Shown piece by piece: positions 9,761 through 19,973 of a stretch of DNA of 64,000 nt; positions within the stretch are counted from its first letter, which is position 1, and every line of letters begins with the position of its first letter. Below the pieces are notes generated by a model. The model did not search any database. It saw only the letters and a program-made list of their open reading frames with translations, and was not told where the DNA came from. Position numbers and translations under genes: made by a program. Origin of the DNA: an uncultured Cellulophaga sp. (lineage in GTDB: Bacteria > Bacteroidota > Bacteroidia > Flavobacteriales > Flavobacteriaceae); NCBI GenBank assembly GCA_947496695.1, contig CANMEI010000007.1, positions 62,001-126,000 on the forward strand. The letters run 5' to 3'.

Positions 9761-11089
9761 TTACTTTCCTGAACTTTTATTCACTTCTTTATTCCAACTT
9801 TTAATTTTTGCTACCATTAATTTAACTCTATCAGGATGCTCATTTGCTACATTATTATTTTCTTGAATATCATCTTTCAAATTAAACAGTAAAGGCTCTG
9901 CATCATTATTTCGTAAAATTAATTTCCAGTCACCAACTCTTAATGCTGTTCTACCTAAATAACCCCAAAACAAATCTCTTTTAGATAAATCATCACCTTT
10001 AATAAGGTTATCTTTTAAACTAATACCGTCAAGATTTTTAGTTTTTTTAGCCCCTACAAAATCCATAATAGTAGGAAACAAATCCATAGTTAAAATTGTT
10101 TCATTATTCACTTGGTTTGGAGCAATAGTTCCTGGGTACCAAGCCATAGCTGAAACACGATGACCACCTTCCCATAAAGTAGATTTATAGCCTCTTAAAC
10201 CTCCATTACTACCCACTTTTTGAGAAGCTCCATTATCTGAACAAAAGAAAACCAAAGTATTTTTATCTAACTTTAGTTCTTTTAAAGTTTTCATAACCTC
10301 TCCAACTCCTTCATCCATGACCTCAACCATTTCTTTATAAATACTGTTAAGTTCTTCTTCTGACATTTTGTTTTTTTGCTTAGAACCGTTTTTCCAACCT
10401 ATAGTTCTTTCTGCTTTTGACAAACGCCCCTGAAATGGTCCATGAGGAGCTTCATGAGGTATGTACAACAAAAAAGGTTCATCTTTATGGCGCTTTATAA
10501 AATCTACTGAATGTTCCGTAATTAAATCTGTTGAGTAGCCTTCTTCATTCTTAATTTCATCACCTTCCCACCAATCTTCATAACCTTCTTGATCAATATG
10601 TGAATGATAATCTACGTTACCAGAAACGTAACCAATATACTCATCAAAACCCTGATTAATTGGGTTAAATTGCTTTTGATAACCTACGTGCCATTTACCA
10701 AACATACCCGTAACATAACCTGCTTCTTTAATAGCTTCTGCAAATGTTTTTTCACTAGTATCTAAACCTTTATCTCGATCATGTTTTGCTGTCACAACAC
10801 CATCAATACCAACACGCTGCTGGTATTTGCCTGTTAAAATTGCAGCTCGAGTTGGACTACAAACTGGTCCGTTTGAATGAAAATCTGTAAATTTAATTCC
10901 CTCTGATGCCATTTTATCTAGGTTTGGTGTACTTATTAAAGTACTACCATAACACGATAAATCTCCATAACCCATATCATCAGCCATAATTATGATGATG
11001 TTTGGCTTGTCTTGCTTTTGCGCCACACAACTTGTGAACACATTAGCTACTAGAAAAACAACAAGAAGTCTATTAATTTTTTTAACCAT
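9761..11089 (-). CDS. Family S1 sulfatase, arylsulfatase A-like
   Basis: Type I sulfatase of 442 residues. The leader ends in VFTSC (Cys21), so it is probably a lipoprotein, although followed by VAQKQ rather than acidic residues. MADDMGYGD carries the metal-binding aspartates and Cys77 in CSPTRAAILTG is the formylglycine precursor. GKWHVGYQ and CSDNGASQ follow the usual order. It ends with the compact C-terminal block (LRVGDWKLILR, LFNLKDDIQE) typical of N-acetylgalactosamine-6-sulfatase/arylsulfatase-like enzymes, but the substrate cannot be read from sequence. It lies 2 bp upstream of the next sulfatase gene and 34 bp downstream of another, making a run of three sulfatase genes (7977-12710). 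Confidence 0.92.
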   Translation of the reverse strand: MVKKINRLLVVFLVANVFTSCVAQKQDKPNIIIIMADDMGYGDLSCYGSTLISTPNLDKMASEGIKFTDFHSNGPVCSPTRAAILTGKYQQRVGIDGVVTAKHDRDKGLDTSEKTFAEAIKEAGYVTGMFGKWHVGYQKQFNPINQGFDEYIGYVSGNVDYHSHIDQEGYEDWWEGDEIKNEEGYSTDLITEHSVDFIKRHKDEPFLLYIPHEAPHGPFQGRLSKAERTIGWKNGSKQKNKMSEEELNSIYKEMVEVMDEGVGEVMKTLKELKLDKNTLVFFCSDNGASQKVGSNGGLRGYKSTLWEGGHRVSAMAWYPGTIAPNQVNNETILTMDLFPTIMDFVGAKKTKNLDGISLKDNLIKGDDLSKRDLFWGYLGRTALRVGDWKLILRNNDAEPLLFNLKDDIQENNNVANEHPDRVKLMVAKIKSWNKEVNKSSGK

Positions 11090-11123
11090 AATAATTTTAT
11101 TGGATAAGTTTTTTAGCTAAAAA

Positions 11124-12710
11124 TTAATCGTTCCAATGTTCTTTTATAATTTCAAGAACTTCAGGTGTATCGACATCTGTATCTCCAACAGCTTCTTTTT
11201 TCTTTAATATTTCAGATTTCAATTCCTCTATAATTTCTTTGTACTTCGGATCATTATAAGCATTATGTAATTCTTTAGGGTCTTCCTCTAAATCGTAAAA
11301 ATCCCAAAATTGATTTTGTGCGGCATCTTTAAATCCGTTTCCATAGAAAAAAGCAAGCTTATATCGTTTACCTCGAATTCCAAAATGTCCTGGTCTATCT
11401 TTTGAATGATCCCAGTATCTATAATATCCATAATCTCTCCAGTCATTAGGTGTATTACCTTTTAGGTTTTCACGGAAACTACGCCCTTGCATATCTGCTG
11501 GATAATTAATACCTGCATAATCTGCAAATAATGCCGAAAAATCTACATTTTCAATTAAATCTTTATTTCTTGCACCAGCTCTTACTTCTTTAGGATAACG
11601 GATTACAAATGGCATATGAATTGATTCTTCGAAAATTAAACGCTTATCAAACCAACCATGCTCTCCTAAAAAATAACCTTGATCTGCCGTATAAATTACT
11701 ACAGTGTTTTCTGCGAGTCCTGTTTTATCAAGATAATCTAAAAGTTTCCCTATATTATCATCTACGCCTGCAGTAGAACGCATGAAATCTTTTATCATTT
11801 TTTGGTATGTTTTATACCTTGCTTCTTCATTTGTTAAACCATCTACTGAAAAAGGTAGTCCAGGGTAATTCATAAAATCTTTACGTAATTCTGGATTTAC
11901 AGTAGCATCTAAATAACGTTGTTTTAAGTTATCCATTGATTGCCCTAAAAATGAACGACCTGTTGTTGATGCGCTACTGTCATAAAAAGAATCAGGTGCA
12001 GGAATTTCTACATCTTTGTATAAATCTGCATAACGTTCTGGATAATCATATGGTTCGTGCGTTGCTTTAAAATGACACATTGCCATAAAAGGTTTGCTTT
12101 TATCACGGTTTTCTATCCAATTTATAGTTTTATCAGCAATAATATCAGTACTAAACCCTTCGTATTGTTTACCTCCTTCATAATAATCTTTCCAATTATC
12201 TTCAGTCTTAATTACAGGATTATGGTATTCTCCTTGACCAGGAAGTACAGCATAATAATCGAAACCTGCAGGCTCTTGCTTTAAGTGCCATTTACCTATA
12301 ATAGATGTTTGGTAACCACCTTTTTGCATTTCTTTTGCAATGTTATTGTAGTCTGGTGAGAGACCTGCGTCTAAAATTTTAACACCATTTATATGGCTAT
12401 ATTGACCTGTTAAAATAGTTGCTCTACTTGGAGTGCAAATTGAATTAGAAACTAAGCAGTTTTCTAAAAGAGTTCCTTCATCAGCTAAACGAGAAATATT
12501 TGGCGCATGAACATAATCTTCTAAAATACCTCCATAAACACCCCATGCTTGTGCAGTATTATCATCAGACATAATAAATAAAATATTAGGTCTTTCGTCT
12601 GTTTTACTTTCTGCTTTTGCTTGTTTTGCTTCTTTTGGTTTATCCTTACAGCTAATTATCGAAAAGGTAATAAGTATAACTATTGAACCTAATTGAAGTA
12701 ATTTTTTCAT
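11124..12710 (-). CDS. Family S1 sulfatase lipoprotein, large glucosamine-sulfatase-like type
   Basis: Type I sulfatase of 528 residues. Lipobox FSIISC (Cys21) followed by KDKPKEAK, a lysine/acidic stretch compatible with surface display. MSDDN (Asp49, Asp50) and Cys92 in CTPSRATILTG form the core. It belongs to the subgroup with LPGQGEYHNP, a long insert, and YTADQGYFLGEHGWFDKR in place of the SDNG block; bacterial and animal GlcNAc-6-sulfatases share this layout. The paralogue at 22313-23929 has the same blocks, so the pair may act on related sulfate esters. It lies 12 bp downstream of a GH3 gene. An N-acetylglucosamine-6-sulfate substrate is possible but not shown; other sugars are known in this subgroup. 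Confidence 0.9.
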   Translation of the reverse strand: MKKLLQLGSIVILITFSIISCKDKPKEAKQAKAESKTDERPNILFIMSDDNTAQAWGVYGGILEDYVHAPNISRLADEGTLLENCLVSNSICTPSRATILTGQYSHINGVKILDAGLSPDYNNIAKEMQKGGYQTSIIGKWHLKQEPAGFDYYAVLPGQGEYHNPVIKTEDNWKDYYEGGKQYEGFSTDIIADKTINWIENRDKSKPFMAMCHFKATHEPYDYPERYADLYKDVEIPAPDSFYDSSASTTGRSFLGQSMDNLKQRYLDATVNPELRKDFMNYPGLPFSVDGLTNEEARYKTYQKMIKDFMRSTAGVDDNIGKLLDYLDKTGLAENTVVIYTADQGYFLGEHGWFDKRLIFEESIHMPFVIRYPKEVRAGARNKDLIENVDFSALFADYAGINYPADMQGRSFRENLKGNTPNDWRDYGYYRYWDHSKDRPGHFGIRGKRYKLAFFYGNGFKDAAQNQFWDFYDLEEDPKELHNAYNDPKYKEIIEELKSEILKKKEAVGDTDVDTPEVLEIIKEHWND

Positions 12711-12722
12711 TCTTTAATTAAT

Positions 12723-15314
12723 TTAATTTGTAACTTCTAGTTTTACAGTTTCAAAACTATTTGATGCAGCACCTATACCTATTTCAAAAGTTCCTGGTTC
12801 TACAATTTTTTTATGTTGATCAGTATCAAAATATGACAAATCTTCTGGTGTTATATCAAAAGTCACTGTAATTGATTTTCCTGGTTTTAAAGAAATTCTT
12901 TTTATACCTTTTAAACTTTTTAAAGGTCGCTTTACAGAACTCACTAAATCTTTAATGTACAATTGTACAACTTCTTCCCCCTTCAAGTCTCCTACATTTT
13001 TGACCTTAACTGATACTTTAATTGCCTCATTAACTTTAATTTCAGTTTTTGATAATTTTAATTTATCATATTTAAAATTTGTATAAGTTAATCCATAACC
13101 AAAAGGATATAAAACTTCACCTTCAAAATAGCGATATGTTCTACCTTTCATACTATAATTAACAAAAGGAGATAAGTCTTTTACAGTTTTGTAAAAGGTT
13201 ACAGGCAATCTACCTGATGGATTATAGTCTCCAAAAAGTACATCAGCAATAGCTTTACCACCAAGTTCACCAGGGTACCAGGCTTCTACAATTGCTGGTA
13301 AATTATCATTTTCCCAGTTTACCGCTAAAGCACTACCATTTAATAATACTAAAACAACTGGAGTGCCCGTTTCGTGTAAAGCTTTTAATAATTTAGTTTG
13401 AACTGCAGGTAAATCAATATTCACTTTATCTCCACCATCAAAACCTTCAGAATTTACTGGCATATGCTCACCTTCTACACTTGCAGAAATACCTCCAACA
13501 AAAACCACAACTTCTGATTTTTTAGCTAATTCAATAGCTCTATCATATGAAGTCTTATCTTTTGAAGCCCACATAAATTTCAACTTAGCAGGATAACCAT
13601 GATGTATGTATTGAATTTTAACATCGTATGATTTTCCTTTTTCTAAATACATCGTTCCTTTGATAACTTTACGTTTTGGACGATCTGAATTATCTGCAAT
13701 TACTTTTCCGTCGATAGCTAAAGTGAACACTCTATGATGACTTTGTAATCCTAAATCGTATTCTCCTGATACATCTACTTTTATTGTTCCTGTATATTCT
13801 ACACCAAAATTTGCTTCGTCTAAACCTTCAACAGGACTTAAATTCCAGTTAGAATTTACAACCTCTTCTACTCTTGTAGCTACTGGTACTCCTGAAAAAT
13901 CGTGATTATTATAATACTTTGCTTGTAATCCAGTTTGATTGTTAAAGCTTAAATATTCAGCAGAAATTAAAGACATTTTTGAATCTTCGGCAATCATTTC
14001 TGTACCTGCTTCAAAATATACTTTTGTCTTTTCTGAAACTTTATTTTTTATACCGTCTAAAGGCGTAAAATATTGTGATGGAAATCCGTTATAATTTCCT
14101 AATAAAACTTCTAATTCGTTAGCATTTGGACCAACAATTGCGATAGATTTTAGATCTTTTTTTAATGGTAAAATTCTGTTCTCATTTTTTAATAAAACAA
14201 TAGATTTTTGAGCCGTTTCTAATGCTAACGCTCTGTGCTTTTCAGAACTCACCACATTCATTGGAATACTTGCATAAGGCACCATTTCAGCAGGATCGAA
14301 CATTCCTAATTTAAAACGCGCTTTAAAAATTCGTTTTAATGATACATCTACATCAGCTTCTTTAATTAAACCAATTTCAACTGCATTTACTAAATATTCA
14401 TAACGTGAACCACAATTTAAATCTGTTCCTGCAAGAAGAGAAACTGCAGCAGCTTCCTCTTTAGAATCTACATAATTATGGTAATCGTGAATGTCTCTAA
14501 TGGCATTACAATCTGAAACTACGAAACCTTCAAATCCCCAATCTTGACGTAAAATTTCATCTAATAATTGGTGACTTGCACAACATGGTTTACCCATATA
14601 CCTGTTATAAGCGCCCATAATAGAATATGCTTTTCCTTCTTTAACCGTTGCCTCAAAAGCAGGTAAATAGGTGTCGTACAAATCACGTTCAGTGGTTATG
14701 GCATCAAAGAAATGCCTTTCTGGCTCTGGACCACTGTGTACGGCAAAGTGTTTTGGGGTTGCTACTAATTTTAGGTATTTATCATCATTACCTTGTAAAC
14801 CTTTTACAAAACTAACACCCATACGAGAGGTTAAATAAGGATCTTCACCATAAGTTTCTTGACCACGACCCCAACGAGGATCACGAAATATATTTACGTT
14901 AGGTGTCCAATATGTTAAACCTTCATATCTTTTAAAAGAATTATTTCGTAATGCTTCATGATGCTTAGCTCGAGCTTCATCAGAAATTACAGTAGCCGAT
15001 TTAAAAATTAATTCTTCATCAAAAGTAGCGCCTAACCCAATTGCTTGTGGAAAAACAGTTGCTTTTCCTGCACGAGCTACACCATGTAGAGCTTCATTCC
15101 AATATTCATGTGCAGGAATTTTTAAACGCGGAATTGCTGGAGCATCATTCATCATTTGTCCAACTTTTTCCTCTAATGTCATTCTTGACACTAAATCATT
15201 TACACGCTCATCAAAAGATAATGATGGATCTAAATAGGGTAAGGTTTCTTGAGCATTTAATGCTAATGAAATAAAAGGTAATATTAATAGTGTTATTATT
15301 TTTATGTTTTTCAT
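12723..15314 (-). CDS. GH3 beta-xylosidase/beta-glucosidase with PA14 insert
   Basis: Exo-beta-glycosidase of 863 residues with signal peptide ending at LNAQ (about 22). GH3 barrel from about 28, with KHF at 188-190 and probable nucleophile Asp268 in VVSDCNAIRDIH. That SDC(N/G)AI form is common in GH3 beta-xylosidases and related beta-glucosidases. PA14 module at about 462-584 (LQAKYYNN to FMWAS) is inserted in the C-terminal sandwich domain, followed by the acid/base region EGEHMPVN and a fibronectin III-like end. Compared with the GH3 at 1554-4235 it has an extra segment HHEALRNNSFKRYEG, so it is not a recent duplicate. With GH39 and GH31 elsewhere in the window, xylose release is plausible. 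It lies 18 bp downstream of a GH30 gene and 12 bp upstream of a sulfatase gene. Confidence 0.9.
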   Translation of the reverse strand: MKNIKIITLLILPFISLALNAQETLPYLDPSLSFDERVNDLVSRMTLEEKVGQMMNDAPAIPRLKIPAHEYWNEALHGVARAGKATVFPQAIGLGATFDEELIFKSATVISDEARAKHHEALRNNSFKRYEGLTYWTPNVNIFRDPRWGRGQETYGEDPYLTSRMGVSFVKGLQGNDDKYLKLVATPKHFAVHSGPEPERHFFDAITTERDLYDTYLPAFEATVKEGKAYSIMGAYNRYMGKPCCASHQLLDEILRQDWGFEGFVVSDCNAIRDIHDYHNYVDSKEEAAAVSLLAGTDLNCGSRYEYLVNAVEIGLIKEADVDVSLKRIFKARFKLGMFDPAEMVPYASIPMNVVSSEKHRALALETAQKSIVLLKNENRILPLKKDLKSIAIVGPNANELEVLLGNYNGFPSQYFTPLDGIKNKVSEKTKVYFEAGTEMIAEDSKMSLISAEYLSFNNQTGLQAKYYNNHDFSGVPVATRVEEVVNSNWNLSPVEGLDEANFGVEYTGTIKVDVSGEYDLGLQSHHRVFTLAIDGKVIADNSDRPKRKVIKGTMYLEKGKSYDVKIQYIHHGYPAKLKFMWASKDKTSYDRAIELAKKSEVVVFVGGISASVEGEHMPVNSEGFDGGDKVNIDLPAVQTKLLKALHETGTPVVLVLLNGSALAVNWENDNLPAIVEAWYPGELGGKAIADVLFGDYNPSGRLPVTFYKTVKDLSPFVNYSMKGRTYRYFEGEVLYPFGYGLTYTNFKYDKLKLSKTEIKVNEAIKVSVKVKNVGDLKGEEVVQLYIKDLVSSVKRPLKSLKGIKRISLKPGKSITVTFDITPEDLSYFDTDQHKKIVEPGTFEIGIGAASNSFETVKLEVTN

Positions 15315-15332
15315 TTTTATAATGACTCTTAT

Positions 15333-16730
15333 TTAATTTTTATAATTTATTTCCACTACAGAAATAGTATTTGCTAGTATATCTACAACTTGTGCATGAT
15401 CATCTTTTAACCAGATGTCAAATGTTTTAACTTTATCTGATTCATTTTTAATAAATAGATATACATTATTTTCGTCTGCAAGAGTAATGGTGTCTCCGTA
15501 CCAAGAAGCTGAAGCTACTCGTTGCATTCCTGGTTTCATAAATCTTCCAAAAAGTGCCATAGTAGCATAATCTGGATTATAGGTAACCGTTTTGTCTTTA
15601 CGGTTAATTTTTATTAAACTGTTTTGCTTCCATCCCCATCCGCTTGAAGAATCTTCATTTAAAATCATATTCCAATAACAAAAGTTTGGTACACCATGAT
15701 TTATAAACCCAGCAACTTCATTAAACCTTGAAAATGCTTGATCTACACTATTTTTACCACCGTAACAATTACCTTCAGTATGTAAAAATTTAATATCTGG
15801 GTAAACCGCTTGCATATTTTCCACTTGTCTGGCATTCATATATTGTACACCAATACCATCAACCGCTTCTCTCCATGTTTTGTTTGACACAAATTCTAAA
15901 CCATCTAAACGTTTTGCAGTACGGAAAGAACCTGCCCAAATTTCAGCTGGTGTACTATCTTTTTCAAACTGCGGACGCAAATAATTAATTACAAACTCGC
16001 CCATTTGTTTTGGTGGCATGTTGCAAGACGGGTATTTTGTTGAAATATCTTGCTCATTTTGAATTACAATTTTATTTACTGTAATACCTTCTTTAGCATA
16101 AGAATCTACATATTTAGAAAAATATTTAGCGTAAGCTTTGTAAATTTTTGGATCGTCTTTTAAAACATTTTTCTTAGGAAATTCTTCACCTCTATCCATT
16201 AATCCAGATTCTTTCATCCAACCTGGAGGACTCCAAGGCGATGCAAATAATTGCATGTCAGGATTGTATTTATAAGCCATTTGAATAAAAGGAATAACGC
16301 TTGTACGTTCTCTTTCTATAGAGAACTTTTTCATTTTAAAGTCGTTTGCAACTTCACTATAACTGTAAGCATCAATACCAAAATCACTAGCGCCAATGGC
16401 TGTTCTACAAACTGTAAAATTTGCACCATTAGCATCAAAAAGATTTTTCATAATCTCATTTTGCTGTACTTCACTTAAACACATTAATGCTTCTCCTCCT
16501 ATTTCATTAAAAGCACCACCTATTCCTGTTATGGTTTGAAAAGATATATCTGGATAAATACGCACCGAAATACCTTTACCATTAGACTTTCCTTCTATCG
16601 ATTTTATTGGACTAGAAGAAATTTCTTGTCCTTCTTTAAGTTCAATATAATGTACTTTTGCATTTGTTTGAGCTTTTAGAGATAAGGTTATAGTAAAAGC
16701 AATTAATGTTATGTAAAAAAACTTTTTCAT
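15333..16730 (-). CDS. GH30 family glycoside hydrolase
   Basis: Second GH30 enzyme, 465 residues, with a type I signal peptide (LSLKAQ, about 20), so likely periplasmic rather than lipid-anchored like the GH30 at 111-1547. GIGGAFNEIGG (69-79) begins the barrel. Acid/base is predicted as Glu226 in VIQNEQD and nucleophile as Glu319 in LHTEGNCYGG. SPWSPPGWMK (164-173) is the standard substrate-cleft strand. The catalytic domain and the short C-terminal beta domain are complete. It sits between GH29 (7 bp) and GH3 (18 bp). GH30 specificities range from beta-glucose and beta-xylose to beta-fucose; the context favours a side-chain sugar of a sulfated polysaccharide, but that is inference. Confidence 0.88.
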   Translation of the reverse strand: MKKFFYITLIAFTITLSLKAQTNAKVHYIELKEGQEISSSPIKSIEGKSNGKGISVRIYPDISFQTITGIGGAFNEIGGEALMCLSEVQQNEIMKNLFDANGANFTVCRTAIGASDFGIDAYSYSEVANDFKMKKFSIERERTSVIPFIQMAYKYNPDMQLFASPWSPPGWMKESGLMDRGEEFPKKNVLKDDPKIYKAYAKYFSKYVDSYAKEGITVNKIVIQNEQDISTKYPSCNMPPKQMGEFVINYLRPQFEKDSTPAEIWAGSFRTAKRLDGLEFVSNKTWREAVDGIGVQYMNARQVENMQAVYPDIKFLHTEGNCYGGKNSVDQAFSRFNEVAGFINHGVPNFCYWNMILNEDSSSGWGWKQNSLIKINRKDKTVTYNPDYATMALFGRFMKPGMQRVASASWYGDTITLADENNVYLFIKNESDKVKTFDIWLKDDHAQVVDILANTISVVEINYKN

Positions 16731-16737
16731 CTTAGTT

Positions 16738-18381
16738 TTACTTAAAATTAGCCTTTAATACAACTGGATAACTATCTCCGTTTACCGCAGGTATATTAAT
16801 AGTTAAATTTTTATCTGATTGTTTAAAGCTTATTTTTCTACCATCATACAATTGTGTTAAGTTTTTTAGCTTACCAGGGGTAACTTCACTAGATTTTCCT
16901 AATGAAGGAATAACGAATTGACCGCCTTTAGGGTTCATCACAATAATATAAAAATCATCTCCTTTTGTTGTGTAACGAACTTCGTCGTGAGAAAAGGCTG
17001 GTGTTGCTGTTGTACGCTGATTAAAATGCTCGCCGTGCTTTTGAGATTCTGTAGCATTTCTTAATTCGCCATCAACAGTTTCTACAGCTTCTCCACGAAC
17101 ACTTTTACCATCACCATATACTTTCCAAGGTCTTGTTCCGTAAATAGCTTCACCATTTACTTTAAGCCAATCACCTACTATTTTTACACTCTTTTTTATT
17201 TCATGAGGAATTGTTCCATCCGGGTTTAATTCCATACTTAACAGCAAGTTTCCGTTTTTACTCACTGCTTCTATTAGCATTTCTAAAATTGTACGTGCAT
17301 TATGAGTTAGGTGACGGTCTTTTTTATAAAACCAATCGGTAAACGTAATTTCGGACTGCCAAGGATATTCTCTTAAGGTATTACTACCACCAGATTCAAC
17401 CTCATTCACAGTACCTTTTGCTTTACGCTTTAAAAGCATTACAGCATCTATTTTACCATTATCTTTTAAACTATTGTTATACAGTTTACGAGTAACTTCT
17501 TTACCGTAATCACCATACGTAAAGTTAAAACCATCATTATATAATAAATCTGGCTTGTAGTTTGTGACTAGTTCAATATGGCGCTTTAACCAGTTTTTCT
17601 TAATATCTTCAATAATTTCTGGTGTACGATCTTCTGGTACTGGACCGTATAAATCTTTAGGGTCTAAACCTTCCCACCAAAGGCCCTTACCATCTTCTTT
17701 TGTTAAACGCGCATCATATGGTACTCCTTTATAGACCCCATCTTTATCTGAACCAAAAGCTGGTTTCCACCAGTTTAAAAAACGATCGTCGTGACTGGTA
17801 ACTCCAAATTTTAAACCTGCATTACGCGTTGCTTTTTCAAACTCACCAATAATATCTTTTTTAGGTCCTACGTTTACAGAATTCCATTCGTGATAAGTAG
17901 AGTTAAACAAATCGAAGTGATCGTGATGGTTTGCTAAAGCAACAATATACTTAGCACCATTTTCTTTTGAAAAATCAATTAAAGCTTGAGCATCAAATTT
18001 TTCAGCTTTCCACTCATTTATAACATCTTTAAAGCCAAATTCCGAAGGGTGTCCATAAATTTGTAAATGATATGGATACGCCATTTTACCAAACTTTTGT
18101 TTACCTACATCTTGCATATACATATGACGTGCATACCAGCCACCGCCTTGCTCCGGTACACTTTGTGGACCCCAATGAAACCAAATACCAAACTTTGCGT
18201 CTCTAAACCATTCTGGGCATTCGTATTGATTGGCCAGTTCGTCCCAGGTTAATTCTTTTTCTTGTGCTACGGCCTTTTGGATATTTAAAAAAATAAGAAA
18301 ACCCACAAAAAACAAGTTGAATACAACTGTTTTTTGAAGGCTAACTATTGTGTATGTGTTATCTGAAAATTTCAATCTCAT
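16738..18381 (-). CDS. GH29 alpha-L-fucosidase
   Basis: Retaining alpha-L-fucosidase family enzyme, 547 residues. The start at 18381 makes a TAATG overlap with the stop codon of the sulfatase upstream, suggesting translational coupling, and gives a long leader ending in KAVAQ (residue 40). Barrel landmarks: FRDAKFGIWFHWGPQSVP (59-76), ANHHDHFDLFNS (150-161), FGVTSHDD (192-199) and YKPDLLYNDGF (275-285), where Asp283 is the expected nucleophile. GNLLLSMELNPDG closes the barrel, and a C-terminal beta domain follows. With GH95 and the L-fucose uptake and oxidation genes at 52642-55180, removal of terminal alpha-L-fucose is the natural role. Linkage cannot be told from sequence. Confidence 0.9.
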   Translation of the reverse strand: MRLKFSDNTYTIVSLQKTVVFNLFFVGFLIFLNIQKAVAQEKELTWDELANQYECPEWFRDAKFGIWFHWGPQSVPEQGGGWYARHMYMQDVGKQKFGKMAYPYHLQIYGHPSEFGFKDVINEWKAEKFDAQALIDFSKENGAKYIVALANHHDHFDLFNSTYHEWNSVNVGPKKDIIGEFEKATRNAGLKFGVTSHDDRFLNWWKPAFGSDKDGVYKGVPYDARLTKEDGKGLWWEGLDPKDLYGPVPEDRTPEIIEDIKKNWLKRHIELVTNYKPDLLYNDGFNFTYGDYGKEVTRKLYNNSLKDNGKIDAVMLLKRKAKGTVNEVESGGSNTLREYPWQSEITFTDWFYKKDRHLTHNARTILEMLIEAVSKNGNLLLSMELNPDGTIPHEIKKSVKIVGDWLKVNGEAIYGTRPWKVYGDGKSVRGEAVETVDGELRNATESQKHGEHFNQRTTATPAFSHDEVRYTTKGDDFYIIVMNPKGGQFVIPSLGKSSEVTPGKLKNLTQLYDGRKISFKQSDKNLTINIPAVNGDSYPVVLKANFK

Positions 18382-19922
18382 TATTTAGTCGTTCTAAAAT
18401 TATAATCTTCAGGATGATCAAAAAGACCAAACTCTTTTTTAGTTAAGTCAGCTGGATCTCCTGTTTCTTTAATTAATTTTTTAAGTTCTAATAATAAATC
18501 CTCTTTAACATTATTATAATTTTCATTATCAATTAGATTAACAAGTTCCCATGGATCATTTTTTAAATTAAATAACTGATAAGTGTACACATCATGTTTT
18601 GCACTAACTATTAATTTAAAATCTCCCTTACGCACTGCTCTATGTCCACCACCCGGATTGTGTTTTGCTTTTTTATTTAATAAATCTCCTGGCCAAGAAT
18701 TATAAGCATACATCATACTTTCTCTAACTTCTTCTTTTTTGCCTTGTATTACTGGTGTTAAATCTTTAGACTCAACAGATTCAGGTATTTCTAATTCTGT
18801 TAAACCACAAAGTGTTGGAAAAATATCATGTAAATATGCTAAAGCATCATTCTTTTTATTTTTAGGAATATTTGGTCCACAAAATACCATTGGTACACTT
18901 ACACTGTGCTCATATACATTTTGTTTTCCTAATAAACCGTGTTGTCCTAAAGCCAATCCGTTATCTCCTGCTAAAACTATAATTGTATTATTTGCTTCAC
19001 CAGAAGCTTCTAATGCTTTTAAAACCCTACCTATTTGAGCATCAGTAGCCGTAATCATAGCATAATAATCTGATATCTCTTTTTGAACAATAGCCTCTGT
19101 TCTTGGAAAAGGAACTAAAACCTCATCTCTAATTCTATCATCAGCAATTTCAAAAGGATGCTCAGGCATAAAATTTTCAGGTACTGCCATATCTTCAGAT
19201 TGATACATATCTTCAAATTCTTGTGGTGCCGTACGAGGATCATGTGGTGCTGTAAAAGCTACATACATTAAAAAAGGTTTTTCTTCTTTATAAGAATCTA
19301 AAAATCCTACTGCCGCATCTGCAAATACTTCACTACTGAATTTTTTTTCATCTTTATAAGGTTCAGACCAACCTGTTTCTGGTGTGTAATCTTTTACTTT
19401 AGTTCCAAAATGAGTTGTCATACCACCTAAAAATGCAGACTTTACATTTGAAAATCCACGTTCAACCCATGGCTCACCATTATGCTGTTTACCTGTTGCA
19501 AAGGTTGTATACCCATTTGATTTAAAATATTCAGGAAAAGTTAGTTTATCACTTTTACCTTTATCTTCTTTATTGAAAGCGAACTGTGCATAAACGTTAG
19601 GCTCTATATTAAAATATGCACGACCAGTCATTAACATTGCTCTACTTGGCGAACAAACTGCTGCTGTTGTAGCTCCTAAAATATATGAATTCGTAAATGA
19701 AGTTCCATTCTCAACAAGTTGATCCATATTAGGCGTTAGCACATCATATTTATGCATTGCACCTATTGTACCTCCTCTTTGATCATCAGTAAATAAGAAA
19801 AGTATGTTTGGTTTTTTACTTTCTTCTTTTACAACTTCTTTTTTTTCTTTTTCTCCACATGAAGAAGTGCTTACTAAAAGTAATAAGGCTACTATTTTGA
19901 TTAAGTTTTGGCTCTTTCTCAT
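18381..19922 (-). CDS. Family S1 sulfatase lipoprotein
   Basis: Type I sulfatase of 513 residues. Lipobox STSSC (Cys22) followed by GEKEKKE, consistent with a lipoprotein possibly exported to the surface. FTDDQRGG (Asp46, Asp47) and Cys90 in CSPSRAMLMTGRA form the active centre. It belongs to the subgroup with GKQHNG and DNGLALGQHGLLGKQNVYEH; the sulfatase at 62264-63745 shares these blocks (GIAIGRHGLTGKQNLYEH) although it lies in a different operon, so the two are paralogues. The stop codon overlaps the GH29 start by one base, so it may act in step with the fucosidase. Substrate unknown. Confidence 0.92.
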   Translation of the reverse strand: MRKSQNLIKIVALLLLVSTSSCGEKEKKEVVKEESKKPNILFLFTDDQRGGTIGAMHKYDVLTPNMDQLVENGTSFTNSYILGATTAAVCSPSRAMLMTGRAYFNIEPNVYAQFAFNKEDKGKSDKLTFPEYFKSNGYTTFATGKQHNGEPWVERGFSNVKSAFLGGMTTHFGTKVKDYTPETGWSEPYKDEKKFSSEVFADAAVGFLDSYKEEKPFLMYVAFTAPHDPRTAPQEFEDMYQSEDMAVPENFMPEHPFEIADDRIRDEVLVPFPRTEAIVQKEISDYYAMITATDAQIGRVLKALEASGEANNTIIVLAGDNGLALGQHGLLGKQNVYEHSVSVPMVFCGPNIPKNKKNDALAYLHDIFPTLCGLTELEIPESVESKDLTPVIQGKKEEVRESMMYAYNSWPGDLLNKKAKHNPGGGHRAVRKGDFKLIVSAKHDVYTYQLFNLKNDPWELVNLIDNENYNNVKEDLLLELKKLIKETGDPADLTKKEFGLFDHPEDYNFRTTK

Positions 19923-19973
19923 TTTCTTATTTTAAACCTTTATTAATTAATATGGTGTTAGTGTGTATCTATG

